64,000 bases of DNA, taken from Polaribacter sp. Hel1_85. GTDB lineage: Bacteria; Bacteroidota; Bacteroidia; Flavobacteriales; Flavobacteriaceae. The notes under the pieces were generated by a model. The model was given only the letters and a program-made list of their open reading frames with translations. It was not told the DNA's origin and did no database searches. Position numbers and translations under genes: made by a program. Where the stretch lies: assembly GCF_000766795.1 (NCBI RefSeq), contig NZ_JPDS01000001.1, positions 625,001 to 689,000 of the forward strand, given 5' to 3'. How positions within the stretch are numbered: the first letter of the stretch is position 1; every line of letters begins with the position of its first letter. Below are positions 9,236-17,797 of this stretch, one piece after another.

Positions 9236-10804
9236 ATGAGAAAACTACTCTTATTTTTCTCCTTATTTGTTGCTTTTTCTTTGCATTCGCAAGAATATTT
9301 CCCGACAAATACAGGTGTAAAAACTTCAACCAACAAAATAGTGGCTTTTAAAAATGCTACTATTTATGTAACCCCACAGAAAGTCATAAAAAAAGGGACT
9401 TTATTAGTGAAAGATGGTAAAATTTTAGCTGTCGGTAAATCTGTTTCTATTCCAAAAGGAACAGAAATTATTGATATTGCTGGAAAAACAATCTATCCTT
9501 CATTTATTGATATTTATTCGAGTTTTGGAATCACAAAACCAAAAAGGACTTCTACAAATAGAAGAAGCGGAAAACCACAATATGATGCTGGTAGAAAAGG
9601 TTTTTATTGGAATGATCATATTAGACCAGAAACCAAAGCTGCTAATTCATTTAAATTTGACACAAAAAAATCAACTGACTATCTTAAAGCTGGTTTTGGA
9701 GTTGTAAATACACATTTACAGGATGGAATTGTTCGTGGAAACGGAATGCTAGTAGCATTAAATCCAAATTCTTCAGATGCTTACCGAATTTTAGACAATA
9801 CTTCTGCCCAATATTTATCTTTTACTAAAAGCGCTTTATCAAAACAATCCTACCCTACTTCAAAAATGGGATCTATGTCACTTTTACGTCAAATGTATTT
9901 AGATGCAAAATGGTACGCAACTGGTAATACAAAAAACAAAGACAAATCTTTAGAAGCTTTAAATACTAATAAAAATCTATTACAAGTTTTTGAAGGTGGT
10001 AGTTGGTTAGATATTTTAAGAGCTGATAAAGTTGGAGACGAATTTAATATTCAATTTACAATTCTTGGTGGAGGAGATGAATATGAAAGAATTAATGAAA
10101 TTAAGAAAACAAATGCAAGTTTAATTATTCCTATTAATTTTCAAGATGCTTATGATGTTAGTAATCCTTTAATTGCAAAACACATTGCATTGAGTGATAT
10201 GCGTAAATGGAATCAAGAACCATCTAACCTAAGTGTTTTAGCAAAAAACGGAGTTAATTTTGCGTTAACAACTCACAAATTAAAAAAAGTAAGTTCTTTT
10301 CATAAAAACCTACAGAAAGCAATTAAATATGGTTTTGATAAAGAAAAAGCATTGGAATCTTTAACAACTATTCCTGCAAAATTGTTAGGAAAAACAACTA
10401 TTGGTAATTTAAATACAGGCAGTTATGCTAATTTTATAATTACTTCTGGTGATGTTTTTAATAGCAAAACAACTATTTATGAAAACTGGGTTCAGGGTGA
10501 TAAAAATGTTATTAATGATATGAATGTTACTGATATAACTGGTGATTATATGGTAAATGTTGATGGTGAAAATTATTCACTTCTAATTTCAGGTAAAGGA
10601 GCTAAACAAGCTGGTTCTTTAAAAAAGGATGATAAAAAAGTGAAATCTAAATTTGCTTTTAAAGATGGATGGATTCACTTAACAATTATGGATAATGGTT
10701 ATACAAGATTAATAGGTCAAACCATTAATGCTTCTAATGCAATGCAAGGAACAGCTTATGATGAAGCAGGTAACAAATCTATTTGGTCTGCTTCAAAAAA
10801 GTAA
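9236..10804 (+). CDS. Amidohydrolase-like protein, N-terminal degenerate domain (0-frame part of a frameshifted gene)
   Basis: 522 codons starting with a signal peptide (MRKLLLFFSLFVAFSLHS). It has the amidohydrolase frame (LLVKDGKILAVGKSVSIPKGTEIIDIAGKTIYPSFIDIYSSFG), but the metal-binding H-x-H expected after PxFID is replaced by I-Y-S-S, so this domain is probably non-catalytic. Translation stops at TAA 10802-10804 straight after TCA AAA AAG. Shifting to the -1 frame at that point continues without a stop into the Lys-rich linker and the catalytic domain at 10801-12189, giving a product of about 980 residues, the size I expect for this family. Either one A is missing in the A6 run, or this is a -1 frameshift on A_AAA_AAG. 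Confidence 0.85.
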   Translation: MRKLLLFFSLFVAFSLHSQEYFPTNTGVKTSTNKIVAFKNATIYVTPQKVIKKGTLLVKDGKILAVGKSVSIPKGTEIIDIAGKTIYPSFIDIYSSFGITKPKRTSTNRRSGKPQYDAGRKGFYWNDHIRPETKAANSFKFDTKKSTDYLKAGFGVVNTHLQDGIVRGNGMLVALNPNSSDAYRILDNTSAQYLSFTKSALSKQSYPTSKMGSMSLLRQMYLDAKWYATGNTKNKDKSLEALNTNKNLLQVFEGGSWLDILRADKVGDEFNIQFTILGGGDEYERINEIKKTNASLIIPINFQDAYDVSNPLIAKHIALSDMRKWNQEPSNLSVLAKNGVNFALTTHKLKKVSSFHKNLQKAIKYGFDKEKALESLTTIPAKLLGKTTIGNLNTGSYANFIITSGDVFNSKTTIYENWVQGDKNVINDMNVTDITGDYMVNVDGENYSLLISGKGAKQAGSLKKDDKKVKSKFAFKDGWIHLTIMDNGYTRLIGQTINASNAMQGTAYDEAGNKSIWSASKK

Positions 10805-12189
10805 AAAAAGACAGTAAAAAGAAAAAAGATAATAAAAAGAAAGAAGATGATTTAACTCTTTTACCTGTAAGTTATCCTAATGTTGGTTATGGTAATTTTA
10901 CCTTACCAAAACAAGAAACTATTTTAATTAAAAACGCAACAGTTTGGACTTCTGAAGAAGTAGGAATATTAGAAAATACAGATGTTTTAATAAAAGATGG
11001 AAAAATTACAGCAATTGGTAAAAACTTAAAATCTAGAAGCGCTAAAGTTATAGATGGAACAGGAAAATATTTAACTGCAGGAATTATTGACGAGCATTCT
11101 CATATTGCTACATCTGCTGTTAATGAAGCTGGCCATAACTCTACTGCAGAAGTATCTATAGAAGATGTTGTGAATCCTACAGATATGAACATTTACAGAA
11201 ATTTAGCCGGTGGAGTTACATCAATACAAATTTTACATGGTTCTGCAAATCCTATTGGTGGGCGTTCTGCAATCATCAAACTAAAATGGGGAGAAAATGC
11301 TGAAGGTTTAATTTATAAAGATTCGCCTAAGTTTATCAAATTTGCTTTAGGAGAAAATGTAAAACAATCTAATTGGGGAGCAAATAACAACATTCGTTTT
11401 CCACAGACAAGAATGGGAACAGAACAGGTTTTTATCGATTATTTTCAAAGAGCTAAAGAATATGATGCTTTAAAGAAAAGCGGAAAACCCTATAGAAAAG
11501 ACATTGAATTAGAAACTTTAGCAGAAATTATTAATAAAGAACGTTTTATTTCTTGTCATTCTTATGTACAATCAGAAATTAATATGTTAATAAAAGTTGC
11601 AGAGAAGTTTAACTTTAACATCAACACATTTACACATATTTTAGAAGGATATAAAGTTGCTGATAAAATGAAAAAACATGGTGTTGGAGGTTCTACTTTT
11701 TCAGATTGGTGGGCATACAAATACGAAGTTTTAGATGCAATACCTTATAATGCAGCAATTATGCACAATCAAGGAATTACGGTTGCAATTAATTCGGATG
11801 ACAGAGAAATGTCTAGAAGATTAAATCAAGAAGCTGCTAAAATAATTAAATATGGTGGTGTTTCTGAATTGGAAGCTTGGAAAATGGTTACTATTAATCC
11901 TGCAAAATTATTACATTTAGATAACAGAACAGGTTCTATAAAAGTTGGTAAAGATGGTGATGTCGTTTTATGGAGTCACAATCCGTTATCAATTTATGCA
12001 AAAGCAGAAAAAACAATTATTGATGGAACTATTTACTTTGATATCGAAAAAGATTTAGAAAAACGTTCAGCTATAAAATCAGAAAAAAGCAAATTGTTAA
12101 AAATGATGCTTGCAGAAAAAATGAATGGGGGAAAAACAGTGATGCCTAAGAAAAAACGTAATCAACACTTTCATTGTGATACAGAATAA
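10783..12189 (+). CDS. Amidohydrolase, catalytic domain (-1 frame part of the frameshifted gene)
   Basis: Open in the -1 frame relative to the preceding ORF; the coding meaning begins at the shift near 10801 (V-K-K-D-S-K...), and the nominal TTG at 10783 lies inside the upstream gene and is unlikely to be used. After a Lys-rich linker comes a full subtype-I amidohydrolase site: DEHSH (H-x-H), SCHSY, FTHILEG and INSDD supply the expected His, His, His/His and Asp ligands. The C-terminus returns to the small beta-sandwich (GSIKVGKDGDVVLWS). As part of the fusion it would be exported to the periplasm and act on an unknown cyclic amide or peptide-like substrate. It is followed 19 bp later by another amidohydrolase-fold gene. 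Confidence 0.8.
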   Translation: MVCFKKVKKDSKKKKDNKKKEDDLTLLPVSYPNVGYGNFTLPKQETILIKNATVWTSEEVGILENTDVLIKDGKITAIGKNLKSRSAKVIDGTGKYLTAGIIDEHSHIATSAVNEAGHNSTAEVSIEDVVNPTDMNIYRNLAGGVTSIQILHGSANPIGGRSAIIKLKWGENAEGLIYKDSPKFIKFALGENVKQSNWGANNNIRFPQTRMGTEQVFIDYFQRAKEYDALKKSGKPYRKDIELETLAEIINKERFISCHSYVQSEINMLIKVAEKFNFNINTFTHILEGYKVADKMKKHGVGGSTFSDWWAYKYEVLDAIPYNAAIMHNQGITVAINSDDREMSRRLNQEAAKIIKYGGVSELEAWKMVTINPAKLLHLDNRTGSIKVGKDGDVVLWSHNPLSIYAKAEKTIIDGTIYFDIEKDLEKRSAIKSEKSKLLKMMLAEKMNGGKTVMPKKKRNQHFHCDTE

Positions 12190-12208
12190 GAATTTAAAAA
12201 CAAACAAA

Positions 12209-13510
12209 ATGAAAAAACAATATATATATAGTTTGGTATGTTTCTTATGCTGTTTAGGAAACATTTCTGCACAACAAACACCAGCATCAAAACAAACAGT
12301 AGCTTTTTCTATTGAAGGAGCAACAGCACATTTAGGAAATGGAAAAGTAATTGAAAATTCACTCATAATGTTTGCTGATGGTAAAATTACATTTGTGGGT
12401 TCTGCAATGATGAAAATTGCAAGAAATGGAACAATTATCAATGCAAAAGGAAAACATATTTACCCTGGTTTTATTGCAGCAAATGCATCTTTAGGTTTGG
12501 TTGAAATTGATGCTGTAAGAGCCACTGATGATGAAGATGAAGTGGGATCTATGTTGCCACATATTAGAAGTTTAATTGCCTATAATGCTGAAAGTAAAGT
12601 TGTAGAATCTATGAGACCAAATGGTGTTTTTATGGGGCAAATTACACCTCGTGGAGGAACAATTTCTGGAACTTCTTCTGTAATGCAATTTGATGCCTGG
12701 AACTGGGAAGATGCTGCTATTAAAAAAGACGATGCAATACATATTAATTGGCCTAGAAGCTTAACTCGTGGTCGTTGGTGGTTAGGAGAAGATCCTGCTT
12801 TAAAAGAAGACAAAAACTATGTGAAAAACATTGAAAAAATTATAACTTTTTTTAACAAAGCAAAAAGGTACTTAGCAAGTAATTCATCAACAGAAAACCT
12901 TCCATTTAAAGCTACAAAAGGATTATTTAATAGTTCTCAAAAGATTTTTATTCATGTAAATGGAGAAAAAGAAATTACTGATGCTATAAAATCATTTAAA
13001 AAATTAGGCGTTAGTAACATTGTATTGGTGCATGCAAATGGTGCTGAAAACGTTGCTGATTTATTAGTTAAAAATAACATTCCTGTTATTATTGATAGAT
13101 CACATAGAATTCCTAATGGAGAAGATGATGATTATGATTTATCATACAGAAATGCTAAAATTTTAATTGATAAAGGAATTACTGTTGGTTTAGGAATGGA
13201 AGGACAAATGGAACGCATGAATACTAGAAACTTACCATTTTATGCAGGAACCTATGCAGCTTTTGGAATTGATAGAGAAGAAGCTTTAAAAATGATAACT
13301 TCTAACAATGCAAAAATTTTAGGAATTGATGATTTCGTAGGAACTTTAGAAGTAGGAAAAGATGCAACATTATTTATTTCTGAAGGTGATGCCTTAGACA
13401 TGAGAACTAATATTTTAACAGAGGCTTTTATTCAAGGAAGAAAAATTAGTTTAGAAACACACCAAACAAAATTGTGGAAACGTTATTCTAATAAATATAA
13501 ATCTAAATAA
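12209..13510 (+). CDS. Amidohydrolase-fold protein, probably non-catalytic
   Basis: 433 residues from the ATG at 12209, which starts a signal peptide (MKKQYIYSLVCFLCCLGNISAQ); the open frame extends further upstream but overlaps the previous gene. The fold is the same as the two domains before it (FSIEGATAHLGNGKVIENSLIMFADGKITFVGS ... IYPGFIAANASLGLVEIDA), with the H-x-H after PGF replaced by N-A-S. Other blocks (TRNLPFYAGTYAAFGIDREEALKMITSNNAKILGIDD) are kept. It is probably exported, and co-transcribed with the preceding gene, possibly as a structural partner of the catalytic domain. That partnership is inference. Confidence 0.82.
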   Translation: MKKQYIYSLVCFLCCLGNISAQQTPASKQTVAFSIEGATAHLGNGKVIENSLIMFADGKITFVGSAMMKIARNGTIINAKGKHIYPGFIAANASLGLVEIDAVRATDDEDEVGSMLPHIRSLIAYNAESKVVESMRPNGVFMGQITPRGGTISGTSSVMQFDAWNWEDAAIKKDDAIHINWPRSLTRGRWWLGEDPALKEDKNYVKNIEKIITFFNKAKRYLASNSSTENLPFKATKGLFNSSQKIFIHVNGEKEITDAIKSFKKLGVSNIVLVHANGAENVADLLVKNNIPVIIDRSHRIPNGEDDDYDLSYRNAKILIDKGITVGLGMEGQMERMNTRNLPFYAGTYAAFGIDREEALKMITSNNAKILGIDDFVGTLEVGKDATLFISEGDALDMRTNILTEAFIQGRKISLETHQTKLWKRYSNKYKSK

Positions 13511-13534
13511 ATTATAATTTTTATTTTTTTTTAT

Positions 13535-13564
13535 AAAGCTCTGTTTTTCAGAGCTTTTTTTTGT
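13535..13564 (+). terminator. Terminator of the amidohydrolase operon
   Basis: AAAGCTCTG / CAGAGCTTT inverted repeat (13535-13543 and 13549-13557) with a T5 loop and a T-tract after it, 24 bp downstream of the stop codon. Confidence 0.88.
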
Positions 13565-13668
13565 TTAAAAAAAGCACGTGACTCATACAGGAAAAACACC
13601 TATAATTGACTTTTTTTTTCTTTAATACACTTAATTTCATAATTTTATGAAACCAAAAAACTACTATT

Positions 13669-16050
13669 ATGAAAAAAAAACACTTATTTTTATTATTGCT
13701 ACTTGCTACTTTAAGCTTTGCTTTTATTGAGTTTACTTACTTTTCTACACTTGGTGTTCCAACTGTAGAAGATGTTTATGGAGGAAGAATTAATTATATA
13801 AATGGATATAAATTTCACGCAGATTCTACCAGAATATTTGTTTCAACCCAAAGTGCAAATTCTGTTTTTTATGCAGATGCACTAACAAATGGTTCAACTC
13901 CTTTAATAAAAAAATTTAAAGTTGTACCAAGTTTAGATAACACTCAAAATTTTGGTTCAGGAATACAGAATATTCAAATTCATGAAAACTCAGAAAGTAT
14001 TTATTTTACAAACTCTTCAAACGAATTATATTCAACAAATATAACCAATGTAACAGCAAATAATACAGGTATTACAGGTGTAAACCAAGTAATTATTGAA
14101 GGTAATTATATTTTTGCTGCTGGTTCTGGACAACTACATTTTGGTACTTTAGATGCATCCAATAGCTATACAGCTGGTTCAGGTTCTTCTATTAGTTTTC
14201 CATCATTTACAGATTTATTTTACATTATAATTCAACCAACTTCCAATAAAATGTATGTCTTTGGAAAAGGAAGTTCACCAAAATTATATGTTTCTACAGA
14301 TGATTATACTTCTTTCTCTAGAAGCACAACATTTACAGACATCTCTCCTACTCTAACAAGTTCTTCTGTTAATTGGACAGCATTTGGAATTGCACCAGAT
14401 GGAAGATTTTTTATTGGGGGAAATAATAATACAAATAAATTTATTGGATATTCTGATGATAGTGGTACAACATACACAGAATTTGATACTACAATTTCTG
14501 GGACTTCTGGAACCAATTTTGATTTTTCAGGAACTTCATCTTCTTATTATGTTTTAACTGCATCTATGTTTAGTAATAATAAAGGTATAACTGGAACTTG
14601 GAGTAAATTTGGAACAATATCTCACTATACGCATCCAAATGATGGAGCTGTTTTTGTAGATTCAAATAATAGTAATATATTTTATTCAACTTCAGATCAA
14701 GGGTTAGGAATCTCTTATAATCAAGGTCTTAATATTTCTAGTGCAGATGAAGGAATTGAAGCTGTGCAAGTAAATGATCTGGAAATGACTTCTGATAAAA
14801 AAACAGGTTGGATTGCCTCCAAATCTGGAGTTAGAAAAGTTACAGATTATGATACTACTCCTGTTTGGACAAATTCTATTTGGCCGAATGGAGATGGTTC
14901 TGGATATTTTTCTATAGCAATGAAACCTTCTAATGATGCAACTGCTTACGCAGGAAATGTAAGAGTTTATAAAACTACAGATAGTGGCGTAAGTTGGACT
15001 AAAGTTTTTACACCAGAAATTTCACCATACAACTATCCTGGTGTTGGAACAATGATTTCTGCACTAACTATTTGCCCTTTTGACGAAAATATTGTTTTTG
15101 CAGGAGTAGAAATTCAAGGAACAGACAAAGGTGGTTTATTTGTTTCTGAAGATGCAGGAAATACATGGTCACAAGTATTGTTACACGCAAGTTCTGGCAG
15201 TAATGATGTAGATGTAAGAGATATTTCCTTTACAAGTGAAACAGGCACAACCATAGCATATGTAGGTGTAGATTACGATTTAAGCGCCCCAACTGGAAGA
15301 AGTATTTATAAGTTAGAACAAACAAGTTCTAGTTGGTCTGTTTCACAAGATATGAACGCAGGAACAACGAGTACAGGAACAACAATTGTAGTTTCTATTA
15401 ACGATTTAGATTATGATTTTAACACAAATACTGTCTACGCTACTGGTACAGATGCAGGCACAAATCATCCTGTGTCATATTACAAACCTTTAGGAGGAAC
15501 CAATCTTTGGTCTGTGAATACAACTTCTGGATTTCCAACTTCTACTGCTACAAATAATAAACAAGGAAAAGCAATTGTAAACGATGGTATAAACACTTTG
15601 TATTGTGCTGTAGATAATGAAATTTATTATTTAACAGGTGGCGCAGCTTCTTGGGTTTTAGGTTATTCTTACCCTGTTGGCACGGAAATAAATTGTCTTT
15701 TTTATGATGAATTATTGGTAGGAACAGGAACGGGTTTATATGCACAAGCAGATCCAAGTTTACAAACTGCAAGTGTTTCAGATGTAGAATCATCTTTATT
15801 TACAACCTATCCAAACCCTTCAAAAAAAGGAAATTATTTAACAATTAATTTTAAAACTCAAATTGAAAATCCAACTTTTAGAATTACCAATTTACAAGGG
15901 AAATTAGTTAAGGAATATCAGAAAAATGAAGTAATTAATACTTTAAAATCATCAAAAATAAAAGTTCCAGAAATTACAAGTGGAATGTATTTATTATCAA
16001 TTTACAATAAAAAAAGAAAATTAGTTTCCAAAAAAATAGTTGTAGATTAA
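13669..16050 (+). CDS. T9SS-exported beta-propeller (BNR/sortilin-like repeat) protein
   Basis: 793 residues. A signal peptide (KKKHLFLLLLLATLSFAFIEF) is followed by repeated propeller-like blades with Asp-box-like S/T-x-D-x-G-x-T-W units, for example YSDDSGTTY, YKTTDSGVSWTKV and FVSEDAGNTWSQV, as in sortilin/BNR proteins. The last roughly 80 residues form a type A sorting domain for the type IX secretion system: TYPNPSKKGNYLTINF, LQGKLVKEY, SGMYLLSIYNKK, ending KKIVVD. It should therefore cross both membranes and be attached to the surface or released. No catalytic domain is visible, so a binding or adhesion role is plausible but unproven. Flanked by terminators on both sides, so monocistronic. 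Confidence 0.88.
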   Translation: MKKKHLFLLLLLATLSFAFIEFTYFSTLGVPTVEDVYGGRINYINGYKFHADSTRIFVSTQSANSVFYADALTNGSTPLIKKFKVVPSLDNTQNFGSGIQNIQIHENSESIYFTNSSNELYSTNITNVTANNTGITGVNQVIIEGNYIFAAGSGQLHFGTLDASNSYTAGSGSSISFPSFTDLFYIIIQPTSNKMYVFGKGSSPKLYVSTDDYTSFSRSTTFTDISPTLTSSSVNWTAFGIAPDGRFFIGGNNNTNKFIGYSDDSGTTYTEFDTTISGTSGTNFDFSGTSSSYYVLTASMFSNNKGITGTWSKFGTISHYTHPNDGAVFVDSNNSNIFYSTSDQGLGISYNQGLNISSADEGIEAVQVNDLEMTSDKKTGWIASKSGVRKVTDYDTTPVWTNSIWPNGDGSGYFSIAMKPSNDATAYAGNVRVYKTTDSGVSWTKVFTPEISPYNYPGVGTMISALTICPFDENIVFAGVEIQGTDKGGLFVSEDAGNTWSQVLLHASSGSNDVDVRDISFTSETGTTIAYVGVDYDLSAPTGRSIYKLEQTSSSWSVSQDMNAGTTSTGTTIVVSINDLDYDFNTNTVYATGTDAGTNHPVSYYKPLGGTNLWSVNTTSGFPTSTATNNKQGKAIVNDGINTLYCAVDNEIYYLTGGAASWVLGYSYPVGTEINCLFYDELLVGTGTGLYAQADPSLQTASVSDVESSLFTTYPNPSKKGNYLTINFKTQIENPTFRITNLQGKLVKEYQKNEVINTLKSSKIKVPEITSGMYLLSIYNKKRKLVSKKIVVD

Positions 16051-16054
16051 GAAA

Positions 16055-16081
16055 AAAAGGCTCGCAATTGCGAGCCTTTTT
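16055..16081 (+). terminator. Terminator of the T9SS protein gene
   Basis: Perfect 13-bp inverted repeat (AAAAGGCTCGCAA / TTGCGAGCCTTTT) with a short effective AATT loop and T-tract, starting 5 bp after the stop codon. Confidence 0.9.
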
Positions 16082-16246
16082 CAATCAAAAACAGTTCACA
16101 ATAAACTAAATTTTCTTTTTCCTTTTCATAAAAATCCAAATTCAAATACATTTAATAGTCTAAACAAATAGTATCGTTTATTGATATACAAATATTGTTC
16201 ATATTTGCTTATTAGCCAATACCTATAATTAGGTATATTTGTTCTA

Positions 16247-17044
16247 ATGAAAGAAATTACTAGTATTCATAACTCGTATGTAAAAAACTTATTAAAACTG
16301 CAAGAAAAAGCGAGAGAACGAAAAAAACAAGGGTTATTTATTATTGAAGGAAAACGTGAAATTTCACTTGCTATTTCTTCTGAATATGAGTTTGATACCA
16401 TTCTTTTTTATCCTGATTTAATTTCAGAAGATGAAGTTTTACATCTTTTTAATGCAAACGTAAATAGAATAGAAATCTCTAAAGAAGTGTATCATAAATT
16501 AGCTTATAGAGGTTCTACAGAAGGTATTATAGCAGTTACTAAAGTAAAAGACTTCTCTTTAAAAAATATTCAATTTAAATCTAAAAAACCACTAATTTTA
16601 GTAGCTGAAGGTGTTGAAAAACCTGGAAACATTGGTGCTTTATTAAGAACTGCAGATGCTGCAAATATAGATGCTGTTTTTATAGCAAATCCTAAAAGTG
16701 ATTTATACAATTCAAATATTATTAGATCTAGTGTTGGCTGTGTTTTTACAAATCAAATTGCAACAGGTACTTCCGAAGAAATAATTTCTTTTTTACAAGA
16801 AAAGAACATAGATATTTATGCTGCAACCCTGCAAAATTCAAATGAATATCACAAAGAAAACTACATAAAATCAACAGCAATAGTCGTAGGTACAGAAGCA
16901 ACAGGTTTAACAGAAATTTGGAGAGAAGCAGCAACACAAAATATAAATATACCGATGCAAGGACAAATAGATTCTATGAATGTTTCTGTTTCTGCAGCAA
17001 TTATTTTATTTGAAGCAAAAAGACAGAGAAAATTTAAAAAGTAA
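16247..17044 (+). CDS. TrmH/SpoU-family RNA 2'-O-methyltransferase
   Basis: 265 residues. An N-terminal L30e-like substrate-binding domain (about 1-100, with EKARERKKQGLFIIEGKREI) precedes the SPOUT knot: EKPGNIGALLRTADAANIDAVF (motif 1), VVGTEATGLTEIW (motif 2) and IPMQGQIDSMNVSVSAAIILFEAKRQR (motif 3). It uses S-adenosylmethionine to methylate a ribose 2'-OH in rRNA or tRNA; the target cannot be read from sequence (RlmB-like is the usual guess). A TATATTTG box, matching the Bacteroidota -7 consensus TAnnTTTG, ends only 5 bp before the ATG, so the leader would be very short. First gene of a tightly packed plus-strand run. Confidence 0.9.
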   Translation: MKEITSIHNSYVKNLLKLQEKARERKKQGLFIIEGKREISLAISSEYEFDTILFYPDLISEDEVLHLFNANVNRIEISKEVYHKLAYRGSTEGIIAVTKVKDFSLKNIQFKSKKPLILVAEGVEKPGNIGALLRTADAANIDAVFIANPKSDLYNSNIIRSSVGCVFTNQIATGTSEEIISFLQEKNIDIYAATLQNSNEYHKENYIKSTAIVVGTEATGLTEIWREAATQNINIPMQGQIDSMNVSVSAAIILFEAKRQRKFKK

Positions 17045-17047
17045 AAA

Positions 17048-17797
17048 ATGAAAGTATTAGGTATCGATATTGGAGGATCAGGAATTAAAGCTGCAATTGT
17101 AAACACAAAAAACGGAGAATTACTTTCTGAAAGGCATAGAATTAACACACCACAACCAGCAGAACCAAAAGCTGTTGCAAAAGTGATTAAAGAAATGGTT
17201 AAACATTTTGATTGGAAAGGACCTGTTGGCTGTTGTTTTCCTACAATTATTGTTGATGATCAATGTATGCATCATGGTAATTTAAGTAAAGATTGGGTTG
17301 GTGTTAAAGTTGATAAACTCTTTAAAAAAGAATGTGATGGAGTTAAATTTTATGTAAGTAATGATGCTGACTTAGCAGGTGTTGCAGAAATTAATTTAGG
17401 GGCAGGAAAAAATGTTAAAGGGAAAGTTTTTGTAATTACTTTAGGTACAGGAATAGGTTCTGGTCTTTTTTATGATGGAAAATTAATTCCGAATGTAGAA
17501 TTAGGTAGAATTTATCATACAAATGGAGAAATTATTGAAAAATTTGCTGCAGATTCAGCCAGAAAAAGAGAAGATTTATCACTTAAAGACTGGGCAAAAA
17601 GAGTAGATATATTCTTAAATCATGTTAAAACACTGCACACTCCTAAATTGTTTATAATAGGTGGTGGAATCAGTAAAAAGTTCGATAAATTTAAAGAATA
17701 TTTAACGGTTGATGTTCCTGTTGAAGCTGCTAAATTTGGAAATAATGCAGGTATTATTGGAGCTGCAATTTATGCAAGTAAAAAAAGTAAAAAATAA
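17048..17797 (+). CDS. ppgK: Polyphosphate glucokinase (ROK family)
   Basis: 249 residues. The ASKHA phosphate-1 loop is GIDIGGSGIKAAIV (about 5-18), the catalytic Asp is in SNDADLAG (D106), and phosphate-2 is VITLGTGIGSGLF (about 128-140), with a GGGISKKFDKF adenosine loop near the C-terminus. The sequence resembles PpgK rather than hexokinase-type ROK enzymes, so the likely reaction is glucose phosphorylation from polyphosphate (or ATP). The third ROK feature, a CxCGxxGC zinc motif, is absent, as is normal for PpgK. It starts 3 bp after the methyltransferase gene and is followed immediately by the M48 gene. Confidence 0.9.
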   Translation: MKVLGIDIGGSGIKAAIVNTKNGELLSERHRINTPQPAEPKAVAKVIKEMVKHFDWKGPVGCCFPTIIVDDQCMHHGNLSKDWVGVKVDKLFKKECDGVKFYVSNDADLAGVAEINLGAGKNVKGKVFVITLGTGIGSGLFYDGKLIPNVELGRIYHTNGEIIEKFAADSARKREDLSLKDWAKRVDIFLNHVKTLHTPKLFIIGGGISKKFDKFKEYLTVDVPVEAAKFGNNAGIIGAAIYASKKSKK

